Below are positions 43,896 through 52,199 of a DNA stretch of 64,000 nucleotides, one piece after another. Numbering within the stretch: position 1 is the first letter of the stretch; the number at the start of each line of letters is the position of its first letter. The position numbers were made by a program, and so were the translations under genes. Source of the DNA: Bradyrhizobium sp. AZCC 1721 (lineage in GTDB: Bacteria > Pseudomonadota > Alphaproteobacteria > Rhizobiales > Xanthobacteraceae); contig NZ_JAZHSB010000001.1 of NCBI RefSeq assembly GCF_036924715.1, positions 4,641,001-4,705,000 on the forward strand, given 5' to 3'. The notes beneath the pieces are model-generated. The model was not told where the DNA came from and did not search any database. It was given only the letters and a program-made list of their open reading frames with translations.

Positions 43896-44351
43896 TTAGG
43901 CCGCCTTCGCCTCGATCTGCTGGATGTTGCTCGGCGCCGCGCCGTTGATGGCGATGCGACGTGGCTTCATCGCTTCCGGGACCTCCCGGAACAGCTCAAT
44001 CCGAAGCAAACCGTCCTCAAACGATGCGCTCTTCACCTGCACATGATCGGCAAGGCTGAACTGGCGCTTGAAGGGACGCGCGGAGATGCCCTGATAGAGA
44101 TATTCGCGCTGGTCCTTCTCGGCCTTGCGGCCTTCGATCGTCACCGTGTTCTGCTCGGCGGTCACGGAGATCTCGTCGACTGCGAAGCCGGCGACGGCCA
44201 GCGAAATCTGATAGCGGTCTTCGCCCAGCCGCTCGATGTTGTAGGGAGGATAATTATCCTCGCCGGCGCGTTGCGCGGTTTCGACGAGATCGAAGAGGCG
44301 GTCGAAGCCGATGGTCGAGCGCCAAAGGGGTGAGAAATCGTATGTGCGCAT
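43896..44351 (-). CDS. Small heat-shock protein (Hsp20)
   Basis: 151 residues from ATG 44351, 8 nt after GGAGG. Alpha-crystallin fold: N-terminal M-R-T-Y-D-F-S-P-L-W-R-S-T-I-G-F-D-R-L-F, Y-N-I-E-R-L-G-E-D-R-Y-Q-I-S-L-A-V-A-G-F, G-R-K-A-E-K, and the conserved A-S-F-E-D-G-L-L-R-I-E-L. IbpA-class chaperone that holds unfolded proteins in the cytosol. Its leader is a ROSE-type RNA thermometer (44352-44459), so translation should rise on heating. Confidence 0.93.
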   Translation of the reverse strand: MRTYDFSPLWRSTIGFDRLFDLVETAQRAGEDNYPPYNIERLGEDRYQISLAVAGFAVDEISVTAEQNTVTIEGRKAEKDQREYLYQGISARPFKRQFSLADHVQVKSASFEDGLLRIELFREVPEAMKPRRIAINGAAPSNIQQIEAKAA

Positions 44352-44459
44352 AGCCAAATCCTCCATGGAGCAAGTTGGATACGAGCGGCACCGGACACGA
44401 CCGGTGCCCGTCTCAAGGCCGGACCCATCAGGCGCCCGGACCGCCGCCCAGCGGCGGCA
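44352..44459 (-). promoter_or_regulatory. ROSE-type RNA thermometer in hsp20 5' leader
   Basis: On the minus strand the leader ends C-TTGCTCC-AT-GGAGGAT-TTGGCT-ATG: the ribosome site GGAGG is paired with the conserved anti-SD segment TTGCTCC, the defining terminal hairpin of ROSE elements. Upstream stems fold the rest (GCACCGGTCGTGTCCGGTGC and GTCCGGGC/GGGTCCGG). The Bradyrhizobium family of these elements represses small heat-shock genes until the hairpin melts. Boundaries at the 5' side are approximate. Confidence 0.85.
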
Positions 44460-44465
44460 GCAAAA

Positions 44466-44493
44466 AAATTAGAAAACCGCCTTTTGGTTTCAA
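44466..44493 (-). promoter_or_regulatory. Promoter of the hsp20 transcript
   Basis: Minus-strand hexamers TTGAAA (44493-44488) and TAATTT (44471-44466) with 16-nt spacing; transcription would start near 44459, giving a leader of about 108 nt, the right length for ROSE. Resembles a sigma70-type promoter, consistent with ROSE genes not needing RpoH. Confidence 0.5.
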
Positions 44494-44547
44494 TGCCGCC
44501 GACAAAAATTTTTAGGCGGCCTAGCTGCCGGGCCTCCCACCCTCAGC

Positions 44548-44709
44548 GGCCTTTTGCACCGCGCGACCGATGTGCGATGATGGCTCTGGCAGCGGGGAGA
44601 ACGCACCTTGGCACACAGCCACGTCCTCCGCCCGGCTCAAACCGATTGGCTGGTCGGCGCACAGGAACGACTGACGTCTCACTTGCCCGCGCACGTTGCA
44701 CCGGCCTAG
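44548..44709 (+). pseudogene. Degraded copy of the esterase gene 5' end
   Basis: The 70 bp up to 44618 match, without gaps, the upstream and start region of the esterase gene at 46696: both contain GTGCGATGATGGC, CGGGGAGAACGCACCTTGGC and C-x-CACAGC. Reading from the TTG at 44608, the short frame M-A-H-S-H-V-L-R-P stops after 33 codons at 44709. The later codons for P-I-G-W-S-A-H-R lie in another frame, matching P-V-G-W-S-E-R-R of the esterase. It is therefore a broken paralogue start, overlapping the end of the PLD gene. Confidence 0.6.
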
Positions 44710-46409
44710 CCCTCCGGCATCCAGAACGCGAGCATGCGTTTGGTTTCGCCGGTCTTTCGACGCCGTTGCCAATTTGGGTTGCGCGAGAGAAATTGAAACG
44801 GGTCCCTGTGCTCTCTCGCGGCCTCTTCGAGATAGGCCCGCCAGCGATAGTGACTGTAGGTCTGCATCGCGTTGATCGAATAGTGCATCGCGATCTCGCG
44901 ATGGCCGCGAATGACCAGAAAATTCTCATCGTTCTTGCCGCTCGCAGCCTTCGAGAAATTGTGCGAGCCCGTGACGACGATGGGATCGTCGCCGAACGGG
45001 TCGATCACAATCATCTTTGAATGTGTAATGGCGTGGCCGATATTTGCCCGGAACTCTGCCGCCGTGCCCTCCACCGCCCATTCACCAACCGTCTTTCTGA
45101 CTCCTGTTGCCTGCGCGGAATCGAGGAAGAAATCCTCGGGGTTCTGTTTCAGCAGCTTGAACTCCTCCGCGCCCGCGCCGGTGAATTGCGTCGCCACACC
45201 GCGGACGTACAAATTCTTTTCCTCCTGCATCCGAAGCAGCGTACGTACGGGCTCATTGCCCGGCTGGAACATCACGAAGAGCACACCTTGCTTTGCGTTC
45301 GTCACGAGATCGACGAGTTCCTCGATATCGATCTCTCCGCTCAATTTGGTGAACCAGCTATCGACTGTGGCGTCGCCGAGCGGGATTCCTCGTTTCGGCT
45401 GGTTGTTTGAGGCGAGCAGTTCGTTGGACACGACATCGCCCGCTTCTGCCAGTAGCTGGAACTGAGCCTCGAATCGCTCCGCCAGCTCTTCGTGAATCAG
45501 CATGATTCCGTTGTTGAGCTGAGTACAGAGACCGGTCGGCGTCCAATTGGTGCTGCCGGTCCAGACCTTTTCCGGCTTGAACCCGCCCGCTGTCCGGCGG
45601 CCCAGAACCACGAACTTGTTGTGCGCCAGGGCTTTCGGTGCGAGGAAACGATCGTGAACCACGGCGCCAGCGTCGTTCAGCCGGGTTCGGGCCTCTTCAT
45701 TCTCGTCCTCTCCCTCCACCTCAACGCTGCCGTTGGCCAGCACGACATGCGCGCGCTCGCCTATCGCAACGAGACCATCCACCAGTTCCTCGTCGCTCAG
45801 CTCGTATAATGCGGCATGGAGTTCAAGCCCGTCATCATCCGCCACTTCGGCCATCATCTGCAGCATGGTCTCGCGCAGCGTTCCGCCGAGGAAGGCTCGG
45901 GCTTCGCGGTCAACCTCCTGGCTGACAATGACGGCCGTCTCTTTCAGCTCCGCAAGGGTGATGCCCTTGCGCTTCATGTAGCGCGCCATGAATTGCGACA
46001 GCACGTAACCACGGTTGAAGTGCACGCTCACGCCGTCGCCGCAGTCCGCGCTGAGGGTCAGCGTTCTCGACCATTCACTCGACGGCCCGTCATGCAGCTT
46101 GCCATCGGCGCCCACCACCCTGGCAACCACGCGATATGCGATCACATCCCCCAGATCGGCTGCGTGATCGGTCCAATCATAGCGCTGAAACGGCCATATC
46201 TGAGAAGAGCGTGAGGTAAACTGACTGCCGTCGCCGTCGACTTCCACATCGTCTTCGAAGCCGACGCGGTTCGACAGATATTTGGGCTCCGCGTCGCCCC
46301 GCCGGCATTCGATGGCGAACCCCAGGCATCCCGGAATGTCATCCGCGTGCGTCCAGACAAGGTGCACGTCGTCGGCATTCGAAAACACCTTGAGATGGAT
46401 CTCCGACAT
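44706..46409 (-). CDS. Phospholipase D-like (two-HKD) protein
   Basis: 567 residues from ATG 46409, preceded by GGGGGCGGGA; a Met four codons earlier has no site. Residues 1-120 look like a beta-sandwich (W-T-H-A-D-D-I-P-G, A-Y-R-V-V-A-R-V-V). Two HKD-type motifs occur: A-H-N-K-F-V-V-L with later G-S-T-N-W-T (about residues 265-295), and T-H-S-K-M-I-V-I-D with G-S-H-N-F-S (about 467-500). Both are near-intact, so phosphodiesterase or nuclease activity is plausible. No signal peptide. It is a stand-alone gene flanked by a direct repeat. Confidence 0.8.
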   Translation of the reverse strand: MSEIHLKVFSNADDVHLVWTHADDIPGCLGFAIECRRGDAEPKYLSNRVGFEDDVEVDGDGSQFTSRSSQIWPFQRYDWTDHAADLGDVIAYRVVARVVGADGKLHDGPSSEWSRTLTLSADCGDGVSVHFNRGYVLSQFMARYMKRKGITLAELKETAVIVSQEVDREARAFLGGTLRETMLQMMAEVADDDGLELHAALYELSDEELVDGLVAIGERAHVVLANGSVEVEGEDENEEARTRLNDAGAVVHDRFLAPKALAHNKFVVLGRRTAGGFKPEKVWTGSTNWTPTGLCTQLNNGIMLIHEELAERFEAQFQLLAEAGDVVSNELLASNNQPKRGIPLGDATVDSWFTKLSGEIDIEELVDLVTNAKQGVLFVMFQPGNEPVRTLLRMQEEKNLYVRGVATQFTGAGAEEFKLLKQNPEDFFLDSAQATGVRKTVGEWAVEGTAAEFRANIGHAITHSKMIVIDPFGDDPIVVTGSHNFSKAASGKNDENFLVIRGHREIAMHYSINAMQTYSHYRWRAYLEEAAREHRDPFQFLSRNPNWQRRRKTGETKRMLAFWMPEG

Positions 46410-46635
46410 TCCCGCCCCCATTGAAGCAAATTGGCGCTGAAGGAATTCGCCTGACTTGCGATCCAGCTACATGGATTGGCTACTGTCATTCGCCTCCAGT
46501 GCATCTGTATCGCATACGGATACAACGGCTGGATGAAGGTTGTTTTGGAATGTATCACATCGCTTGCGTGTGTTATGCATGAAATAGGGATGCCGCCGCC
46601 ATTTCGGGGGTTTCACGCGCGGCAAGTTCGGCTAT

Positions 46636-46708
46636 CGCCTTTTGCGTTGCCGGGCCGGCGTGCGATGATGGCCGGCGCCCCGGGGAGAACGCACCTTGGC
46701 TCACAGCG
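46636..46708. repeat. Direct-repeat partner of 44548-44620
   Basis: About 73 bp ending in the esterase TTG start region, matching 44548-44620 without gaps at an offset of exactly 2,088 bp. The two copies bracket the PLD gene in direct orientation. Confidence 0.7.
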
Positions 46709-47583
46709 AGATCGACGCCATCCGCGCATTGCTGGGTTCGAAGCCGCGGCCGGTCGGGTGGTCGGAGCGGCGGCAGCGGCTCGACGAAGTTGGATCGACC
46801 TGGCCGGTGGCATTCGACGTGGAATGCGAGGCGGTCGATTGCGACGGCGTTGCCGGCGAGTGGTCGATCGTGCCCGGCAGCGAGAAGTCACGTGTATTGC
46901 TGTACTTCCATGGCGGCGGATACTGCTCCGGCTCGATTGTCAGTCACCGCCGCCTGGTGACGGAAGCCGGGCGCGCCGCGGGCATGCGGACGCTTGCGAT
47001 CGACTACCGGCTTGCCCCTGAACATCCCTACCCCGCCGCCAATGAAGACGCGCTGACGGCGTGGCGTTTCCTGCGCCGGCAAGGCATTGCGGTGACGAGC
47101 ATCGCGGTCGGCGGCGACAGCGCCGGCGGCAACCTGACGCTCGGGCTGATCAACCGGCTGCGCGCGGCAGGAGAACCGCTGCCCGCCTGCGCCTGGCTGC
47201 TTTCGCCGTGGACTGATCTCACCATGTCCGGCGAAACGCTGGCCACCAAGGACGCCATCGATCCGCTGATTCACAAGGCCTATCTGGCTGAACTTGCGGA
47301 CGCCTATGCGCCACCACCCATCGACCGCCGCGATCCACTGATCTCGCCGCTATTCGTCGATCTCACCGGCTTTCCCCCGGTCCTGATTCAGGTTGGATCG
47401 GCTGAGACGTTGCTGGCGGACGCCACGCGGCTTGCCGAGGCCGCGGGGGCGGCCGATGTCGATGCGACGCTGCAGATCTGGCCACACATGATCCACGCTT
47501 GGCCGGTCTGGAATGCCAAACTCGAAGACGGGCGCCGCGCGCTGGCCTGCGCCGGGCAATTCATCAAGTCGCACATCCGATAG
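46696..47583 (+). CDS. Alpha/beta hydrolase, HSL-type esterase
   Basis: 295 residues, TTG start 8 nt after CGGGGAGA. Hormone-sensitive-lipase family signature: oxyanion motif Y-F-H-G-G-G-Y-C-S-G-S and nucleophile G-G-D-S-A-G-G-N-L, with the acid region I-D-P-L-I-H-K and the C-terminal W-P-H-M-I-H-A-W histidine. Hydrolyses short-chain esters. Its upstream 60 bp and first codons are repeated, in decayed form, beyond the PLD gene. Confidence 0.85.
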   Translation: MAHSEIDAIRALLGSKPRPVGWSERRQRLDEVGSTWPVAFDVECEAVDCDGVAGEWSIVPGSEKSRVLLYFHGGGYCSGSIVSHRRLVTEAGRAAGMRTLAIDYRLAPEHPYPAANEDALTAWRFLRRQGIAVTSIAVGGDSAGGNLTLGLINRLRAAGEPLPACAWLLSPWTDLTMSGETLATKDAIDPLIHKAYLAELADAYAPPPIDRRDPLISPLFVDLTGFPPVLIQVGSAETLLADATRLAEAAGAADVDATLQIWPHMIHAWPVWNAKLEDGRRALACAGQFIKSHIR

Positions 47584-47738
47584 CACTGAACATCCAGCTC
47601 CCGCTGGTCGACGCCAGAAGAGCCTGATTCTCAAGGACTTGGCCGGAATTCCTCACCGGCCCGGCAAATCCCGGGTTTGTACGGCAGCGCGGCTGTGCTA
47701 TTTGGGGACTTTGAAATCACGTCCGGATTTGGAGTCGC

Positions 47739-48245
47739 ATGCTCGAACTCGCCCCCCGGAGTGCCAGCCCCGTCGCGCGTTTCGGCGGTCAGCCGATTGC
47801 GATCGCCGCTGCGGCTCTCGTCATTGTCGTGCTTGGAGTAGGCTTTATCGCCCTGTGGCGCGCCTATACGGGCAGCGCCCCCGAGACCGATCGCGCGGCC
47901 GCGACCCGCCAATTACAGGCGCGCGCCGCGCAAGCGTCCGAGCAACTGGTCGAGAAGACCAAGGGCTTGGAAGCGACCCAGCAGGAATCGATCGACCAGT
48001 TGCAGGTGGTGCAGGACCAACTGCTCACCGTGCGCCGCCTGCTGGCCGCGCAGCAGGCCGATACCAGAAAGCTTTCCGAGCAGGTCGGAACGCTGACGGA
48101 TGCGATCGACGGCTTGCGGCAATCCTTTGCCAGCGCGCAGGCCTCCGAACCCACCGCCGCTCCGGCGCCGCGCAAGCGATCAGCCAAGGCCAAGCCCCGC
48201 TCGAACAGGACGGCGAACCGCAGCCGCGCCAAAGGGCGCGGCTGA
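47739..48245 (+). CDS. Membrane-anchored coiled-coil protein
   Basis: 168 residues. One membrane helix at about 20-42 (I-A-I-A-A-A-A-L-V-I-V-V-L-G-V-G-F), then a long helical region rich in Gln/Glu/Leu heptads (Q-Q-E-S-I-D-Q-L-Q-V-V-Q-D-Q-L-L and similar) at about 55-130, and a Lys/Arg/Ala tail (R-K-R-S-A-K-A-K-P). Orientation suggests an outward coiled coil. No family recognised. A strong terminator follows at 48415-48456. Confidence 0.65.
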   Translation: MLELAPRSASPVARFGGQPIAIAAAALVIVVLGVGFIALWRAYTGSAPETDRAAATRQLQARAAQASEQLVEKTKGLEATQQESIDQLQVVQDQLLTVRRLLAAQQADTRKLSEQVGTLTDAIDGLRQSFASAQASEPTAAPAPRKRSAKAKPRSNRTANRSRAKGRG

Positions 48246-48327
48246 TAGGACTGGACGACGGCTGGCGATGATGCCCCGCTCAGGGGGCTGATGCCAGCAC
48301 GCCCTTGCCGGAACTTTTTTCCACCTT

Positions 48328-48343
48328 TGTGAACTGGTTCACA
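48328..48343. promoter_or_regulatory. Crp-consensus-like palindrome between convergent genes
   Basis: TGTGAACTGGTTCACA is a perfect 16-bp palindrome and fits TGTGA-N6-TCACA exactly. It lies between the ends of two convergent genes, so a promoter role is not obvious. Confidence 0.35.
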
Positions 48344-48414
48344 TATCTCCGGGTGAATCCCGGGCATCCTGTAGCTCACCGGATGGCGTGAGCCGATTTC
48401 ATATCCGGGGCTGG

Positions 48415-48456
48415 CAAGGTCGTTGACGGTATACTGCGTCGACGGCCTTGTTTTTT
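48415..48456 (+). terminator. Rho-independent terminator
   Basis: 14-bp stem with two G.U wobbles (48415-48428 with 48437-48450), 8-nt loop and TTTTTT at 48451-48456 on the plus strand. Ends transcription of the coiled-coil gene. Confidence 0.75.
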
Positions 48457-48489
48457 GTGCCTCCCTTGAGCGGCCGCGGTTGCAAGCCC

Positions 48490-49374
48490 TCAATAGCTGA
48501 CCGACGCCTGCAATGAGACGCGCCAGGATCCGGCCCGGCTGTGCAGCCCGTCGGTCAGCGCCCTCACCGCCAGCAGCTTGGAGTTGAAGTTCGATCCGGC
48601 CGCAAAGTCGAATCCGGCCCCGATTGACGACAGTGTGATGTCGCGCCGGAAAAACAGATCGCGCCCCCAGCCGACATCGGCCAGCAGGAACGGTGCCAGC
48701 GTGCCCGGCATCCAGGAGGGCATGCTGGGCATCGAGGCGTAGAGCGAATTGCGCAGGATCAGGGCCTGGTCGACAACGCCGTCCTCGGTCACATAACCGC
48801 GCACGGCGCTCATCCCGCCGAGTGCGATGCGTTCGGTATCCGGTAGCGGCTTGGACGAAGCGAGCACGGAGACTTCCGATTTCAGCGACAGGCCCTTCGG
48901 CAGCGGCGTCACGCGGCCATACTCGAGGGTCACGAGGTTGGTTTGCACATCGGTGACGCGTCCATTGGTGAAGGCGCTCCAGGCGCCCGAATTGTTGCCG
49001 GACAGAATGCCGCCGGGATTGAACTTGAAACGGACATCGAGATTGTTGGTGCCGAGATTGTCCGACCAGCGCCCATTCCATCCCACCACCAATTGCGCGA
49101 CGTCGGCGCTGCCCTCGGCGACCGGTGTCCCATCGAAGACGGTGGTGCGTAGCTGATGTTCGAGCTCGACGCCGCCGAGTAGATCGCCGGTCGTCGGCGG
49201 CAGCAGATCGGACAGCGCGGTGCGAACGATCGCCGAGGCCTGGCTGGTTTGAGTCTTAATCCGGAACAGGTTGTTGGGCCGCTCATTGGTCAGCACATGG
49301 TCGCCGACGACTTCGAGACTCGTGCGCAACCCGAGCGGCGTGAGCAGCCGCCCCGCCTGGCTGACATACTTGCA
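48490..49374 (-). pseudogene. C-terminal remnant of a TpsB (FhaC/ShlB) translocator
   Basis: About 290 codons of an outer-membrane barrel remain, beginning K-Y-V-S-Q-A-G-R-L-L-T-P-L-G-L. The TpsB/Omp85 hallmark V-R-G-Y is present (A-L-G-G-M-S-A-V-R-G-Y-V-T-E-D-G), and the protein ends A-S-V-S-Y. The POTRA and N-terminal barrel regions are absent. It joins directly, in a different frame, to the truncated TpsA gene upstream, so a single deletion probably fused the two. Confidence 0.7.
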
Positions 49375-50390
49375 CCGCCGCGGCCTTTTGCAGTGATGGC
49401 GCCGCCGACCACGACCTTGTCAGCGCTGACGATAACGTCGCCGCCGGTGAACGAGCGACGTGCGGCGACGCCTGCGCGCGCTGGTGCAGCGTCTGCCTGA
49501 ATGCGCCGCGCTACCACCTTCTGCGTCAGGTTGACCGATCCGCCCTCGGCCGTAAGAAAGATTCGTCCGCCCTTGCTGGCAAAACCCGTTGCCGAGATCG
49601 CTCGCCCGGTGTTGCCCGCGAGCGCATAGATGTTGCCGCCATTGGCGCGCAATTCCACTTCCGCGGCGCGGATCGCGCCGCTGTTGCGGATCTCGCCATT
49701 CTGCGCCGGACGCCGCACCAGCACCTTGCCATTGCCGAGCGATCCGTCGCTCAGCACCACCTCGCTGCCGGCCGCCATCGCGGCGGTGCCGTTGCGCGCG
49801 GTCAGCGAGCCGTCGTTGCGAACCTGGCGCGCGACCAAAACGACGTCGCCGTTCGAAGCGCCGATCTTGCCGAGATTGACGACGGAGGCGTTGCTGTTAC
49901 CGCTGAAGGTCAGCGATCCGCCGGCGCGGAAGTCCGCGTCCCTGACATCGAGCGTCGAGGCGACGAAACTGCCGCCGGTCTTGACCACGCCCGTCGGTCC
50001 GACCACGATTCCCGACGGATTGACGAGATAGACCGAGCCGGTCGCAGACACCACGCCGTTGATCGACGACGGCACATTACCGGTCACACGGTTGAGTGTC
50101 GCGCCGCTACCGTTGTTGAATTGGACCTGGTTGCCCTGCCCGACCGAAAAGCTTGACCAGTTGACGATGCCGGTGCGGCTCGATTGGGTAACCGTCAGAT
50201 TGGTCGGCGACGTCGAGCCGATCGCAACGTTCCCACTCACCACCGTTCCGCCGGCGGGCAGCGATTCCGCCATCGACGGCTGCGCGCAACCCAGGCCCCA
50301 CAACAGTGCGAGCGAGCAGGCGGAAGTTCGAAACTCTCTAGTGCACGATTTGATCGCCGGCGAGAGACACGACGTGGATGAGACGATCAT
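49375..50390 (-). pseudogene. Truncated TpsA (filamentous haemagglutinin N-terminal domain)
   Basis: From ATG 50390. A signal peptide (about 25-42) is followed by the two-partner-secretion domain: V-S-G-N-V-A-I-G-S-T-S, I-V-N-W-S-S-F-S-V-G-Q-G, N-R-V-T-G-N-V-P-S-S-I-N-G and Y-L-V-N-P-S-G-I-V-V-G. About 330 residues remain where whole TpsA proteins have one to several thousand. The frame then runs into TpsB sequence out of phase and stops near 49290. The domain itself is intact, but export and function are unlikely without the translocator. Confidence 0.75.
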
Positions 50391-50615
50391 GAACCAAACA
50401 TCCGCTTACGGCCGGCCACATTTCAAAGCTGCTCGTCTCCACAAATTCTTTGTCAGACATGCGCGGGTTCCGCGCGCGGAACCGCAAACTGGCAGGGAAC
50501 CACCTAAGGGTGTATCAAAGAACAAACGCCATTTTTCCGAAAATTGCGCATAATGACGCTGCCGGCAGATTCCGGCTATTGCGCGGAACATGACCGTGCG
50601 CGGGTAGCGGGTCGC

Positions 50616-50777
50616 CTACCCGAACCAATCGCCCCTGCGATGTGGTCTCGGCATCCGACGCGGCCTGGACTTCATCTGTTCGATCTCCCAGAACATCCAG
50701 ACGAAAGCTGCACCAAGAGCAGTTACGACAATCAAAAACATCAATGTCAACGCAGGTGCTGTGAGCATGTTCAACAT
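50616..50777 (-). CDS. Possible small single-pass membrane protein
   Basis: 53 residues from ATG 50777 (M-L-N-M-L-T-A-P). One clear membrane helix (about 7-28: L-T-L-M-F-L-I-V-V-T-A-L-G-A-A-F-V-W), then a basic Arg/Pro-rich tail (R-P-R-R-M-P-R-P-H-R-R). The ribosome site is weak. Low-confidence small protein; no family. Confidence 0.35.
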   Translation of the reverse strand: MLNMLTAPALTLMFLIVVTALGAAFVWMFWEIEQMKSRPRRMPRPHRRGDWFG

Positions 50778-50989
50778 CCCCGATGTGACGCGAACGGCAT
50801 TCCTCCAAACAGCGATCTCGGTAACATCGCGGCGCAGCATTTCCCGCCGTGGCCTTGGCCTCGACGAAGTCGGCGCATTCGCCGCCGGACCCGCGAGGAT
50901 CCGGCGTCAAGTCTAGATCGATTTCTCGGAGATGGCTTGAGCTATTTTGGGCTGTTTGCGCTCTTCCGTGAGCGGGCCGGAAAGCGATG

Positions 50990-51388
50990 TCAGCAGCCGC
51001 GGCAGATGCCCTTGAGCTTGCGGTCGACTTGCTTGTTCTCTTCATCGATCTCGGCGTCGCCGGTCGTCGTTCGTGATCTGCCCATGCCGGTCGTTGCGCC
51101 GCCGCCTGACGACTGCGCGGTGCCGGCACTGTTGGTGCCCGGCGGAGGCGGCGACGCGAGCCCGGAGGGGTTCGCCGTGCCACCTGGACCTTGACCGGCA
51201 TTGGGAGCGGCCGGCCCGGGAACGCCGGTGACACCTTGCGTGCCCGCACCGACCGAACCTGCGCTCGGCGAGCCCGCGGCGGCGCCGCCGCTGCCCGTGG
51301 ATCCGCCCACGCTCTGAGCAAACGACGCGATCGCGGATACCAGGATTGTGATCGCCGCGACAGCGGCGGCTGCAGACGCCAGCTTCAT
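50990..51388 (-). CDS. Exported Gly/Ser/Ala-rich protein
   Basis: 132 residues, ATG 51388 after AAGGAG. Signal peptide (1-26, ending S-F-A-Q), then Gly/Ser/Ala/Pro-rich low-complexity sequence (G-S-T-G-S-G-G-A-A-A-G-S) and a short charged C-terminus with two Cys (G-I-C-R-G-C). Probably periplasmic and disordered. Divergent from the RHH/Rmf-like pair. Confidence 0.65.
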   Translation of the reverse strand: MKLASAAAAVAAITILVSAIASFAQSVGGSTGSGGAAAGSPSAGSVGAGTQGVTGVPGPAAPNAGQGPGGTANPSGLASPPPPGTNSAGTAQSSGGGATTGMGRSRTTTGDAEIDEENKQVDRKLKGICRGC

Positions 51389-51501
51389 CGGAAATCTCCT
51401 TTTTCAGAAGCAACGACAGCGCCCCGGCCTTGTTCCTGCCGGAACGATTCCACTGCCAGATCATTCATTCACATCCGCTCGACGGCCGGAGTGGCCACGC
51501 T

Positions 51502-51723
51502 TTGCGCAAATTGATCGCCTTCGACGATGACACGTTCGACAAGCTCAAACAGCTTGCACGTGACCGGATGGCGACCTTTCAGGAACTGGCTGACGAAGCC
51601 TTTGCGGACCTCTTGAAGAAGCACGGCATCCCCATCGACCTCAAGGACGCGCTGCGGAAAAGCGCAGCCGCTTCCAACGAAGCGACGCCAAAAAGATCGA
51701 AAACCCGAAAGGCGGCATCATGA
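51502..51723 (+). CDS. Putative ribbon-helix-helix protein
   Basis: 73 residues from TTG 51502 (CGGAGTGG upstream), chosen because the coding region before it looks non-coding. The core F-D-D-D-T-F-D-K-L-K-Q-L-A-R-D-R and F-Q-E-L-A-D-E-A-F-A-D-L-L-K-K-H fits a short ribbon-helix-helix DNA-binding fold. The tail is Ala/Lys/Ser-rich. Its TGA overlaps the next ATG (ATGA), so translation of both is probably coupled. Confidence 0.55.
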   Translation: MRKLIAFDDDTFDKLKQLARDRMATFQELADEAFADLLKKHGIPIDLKDALRKSAAASNEATPKRSKTRKAAS

Positions 51724-51890
51724 ATTCCGACCCCGACCCTTTCGAGCAAGGCCAGCGCGCCGCGCGCCAGCACATTCCGGCGGAAGCCAATCCATATCGG
51801 GATGGCAGCGAGGAGCATGCGCTCTGGGCCGCCGGCCATGAAAGGGTCGCCGGTCCGCCTCGCGAGGCGAACGAAAATGAAGGCGGCTGA
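51720..51890 (+). CDS. Small Rmf/CrpP-fold-like protein
   Basis: 56 residues, ATG overlapping the previous stop by ATGA. F-E-Q-G-Q-R-A-A-R and N-P-Y-R-D-G-S-E-E-H-A-L-W-A-A-G-H-E follow the pattern of ribosome modulation factor (Rmf) and CrpP-type proteins (A-x-x-x-G-x-N-P-Y-x-x-x-S...W-x-x-G). Rmf hibernates ribosomes in stationary phase; CrpP-like homologues have other or unknown roles. Reported with moderate confidence. Confidence 0.55.
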   Translation: MNSDPDPFEQGQRAARQHIPAEANPYRDGSEEHALWAAGHERVAGPPREANENEGG

Positions 51891-52046
51891 GCCGCCTGCG
51901 ATCGTTACGCCGCAGCTTCGGTCGGGGCCGCAACATCGGTCTGATCGGTCCGGTCCTCGACCATGCTCACGAACAAATGGGATTTGCGTTCGGGCCCGCC
52001 GATCTGAAGCCGCCGCACCGCAATGGTGCGCCGGCCCTTGACCGGG

Positions 52047-52163
52047 TTATCGACGGTCGACGATCGCTTCGAGCTGCTGCTTGCGCTCCAGCAACTGCCG
52101 ATCGCGCCGTTCGATCAATTCGGCAGCCGACTCCGGAAACAGCTCGCGGGGTGTTTTCCCCAT
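52047..52163 (-). CDS. Possible 38-residue protein
   Basis: ATG 52163 reads M-G-K-T-P-R-E-L-F-P-E-S-A-A-E-L-I-E-R-R-D-R-Q and then L-L-E-R-K-Q-Q-L, an amphipathic helix, ending in TAA at 52047. No convincing ribosome site. The remaining interval 51891-52046 carries a second, out-of-phase coding-like stretch on the same strand without a start codon. Both may be decayed pieces of one gene; weak evidence. Confidence 0.22.
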   Translation of the reverse strand: MGKTPRELFPESAAELIERRDRQLLERKQQLEAIVDRR

Positions 52164-52199
52164 GATGAGCGCCCGAGACGAAACCAAAGAAGGCTGCCT

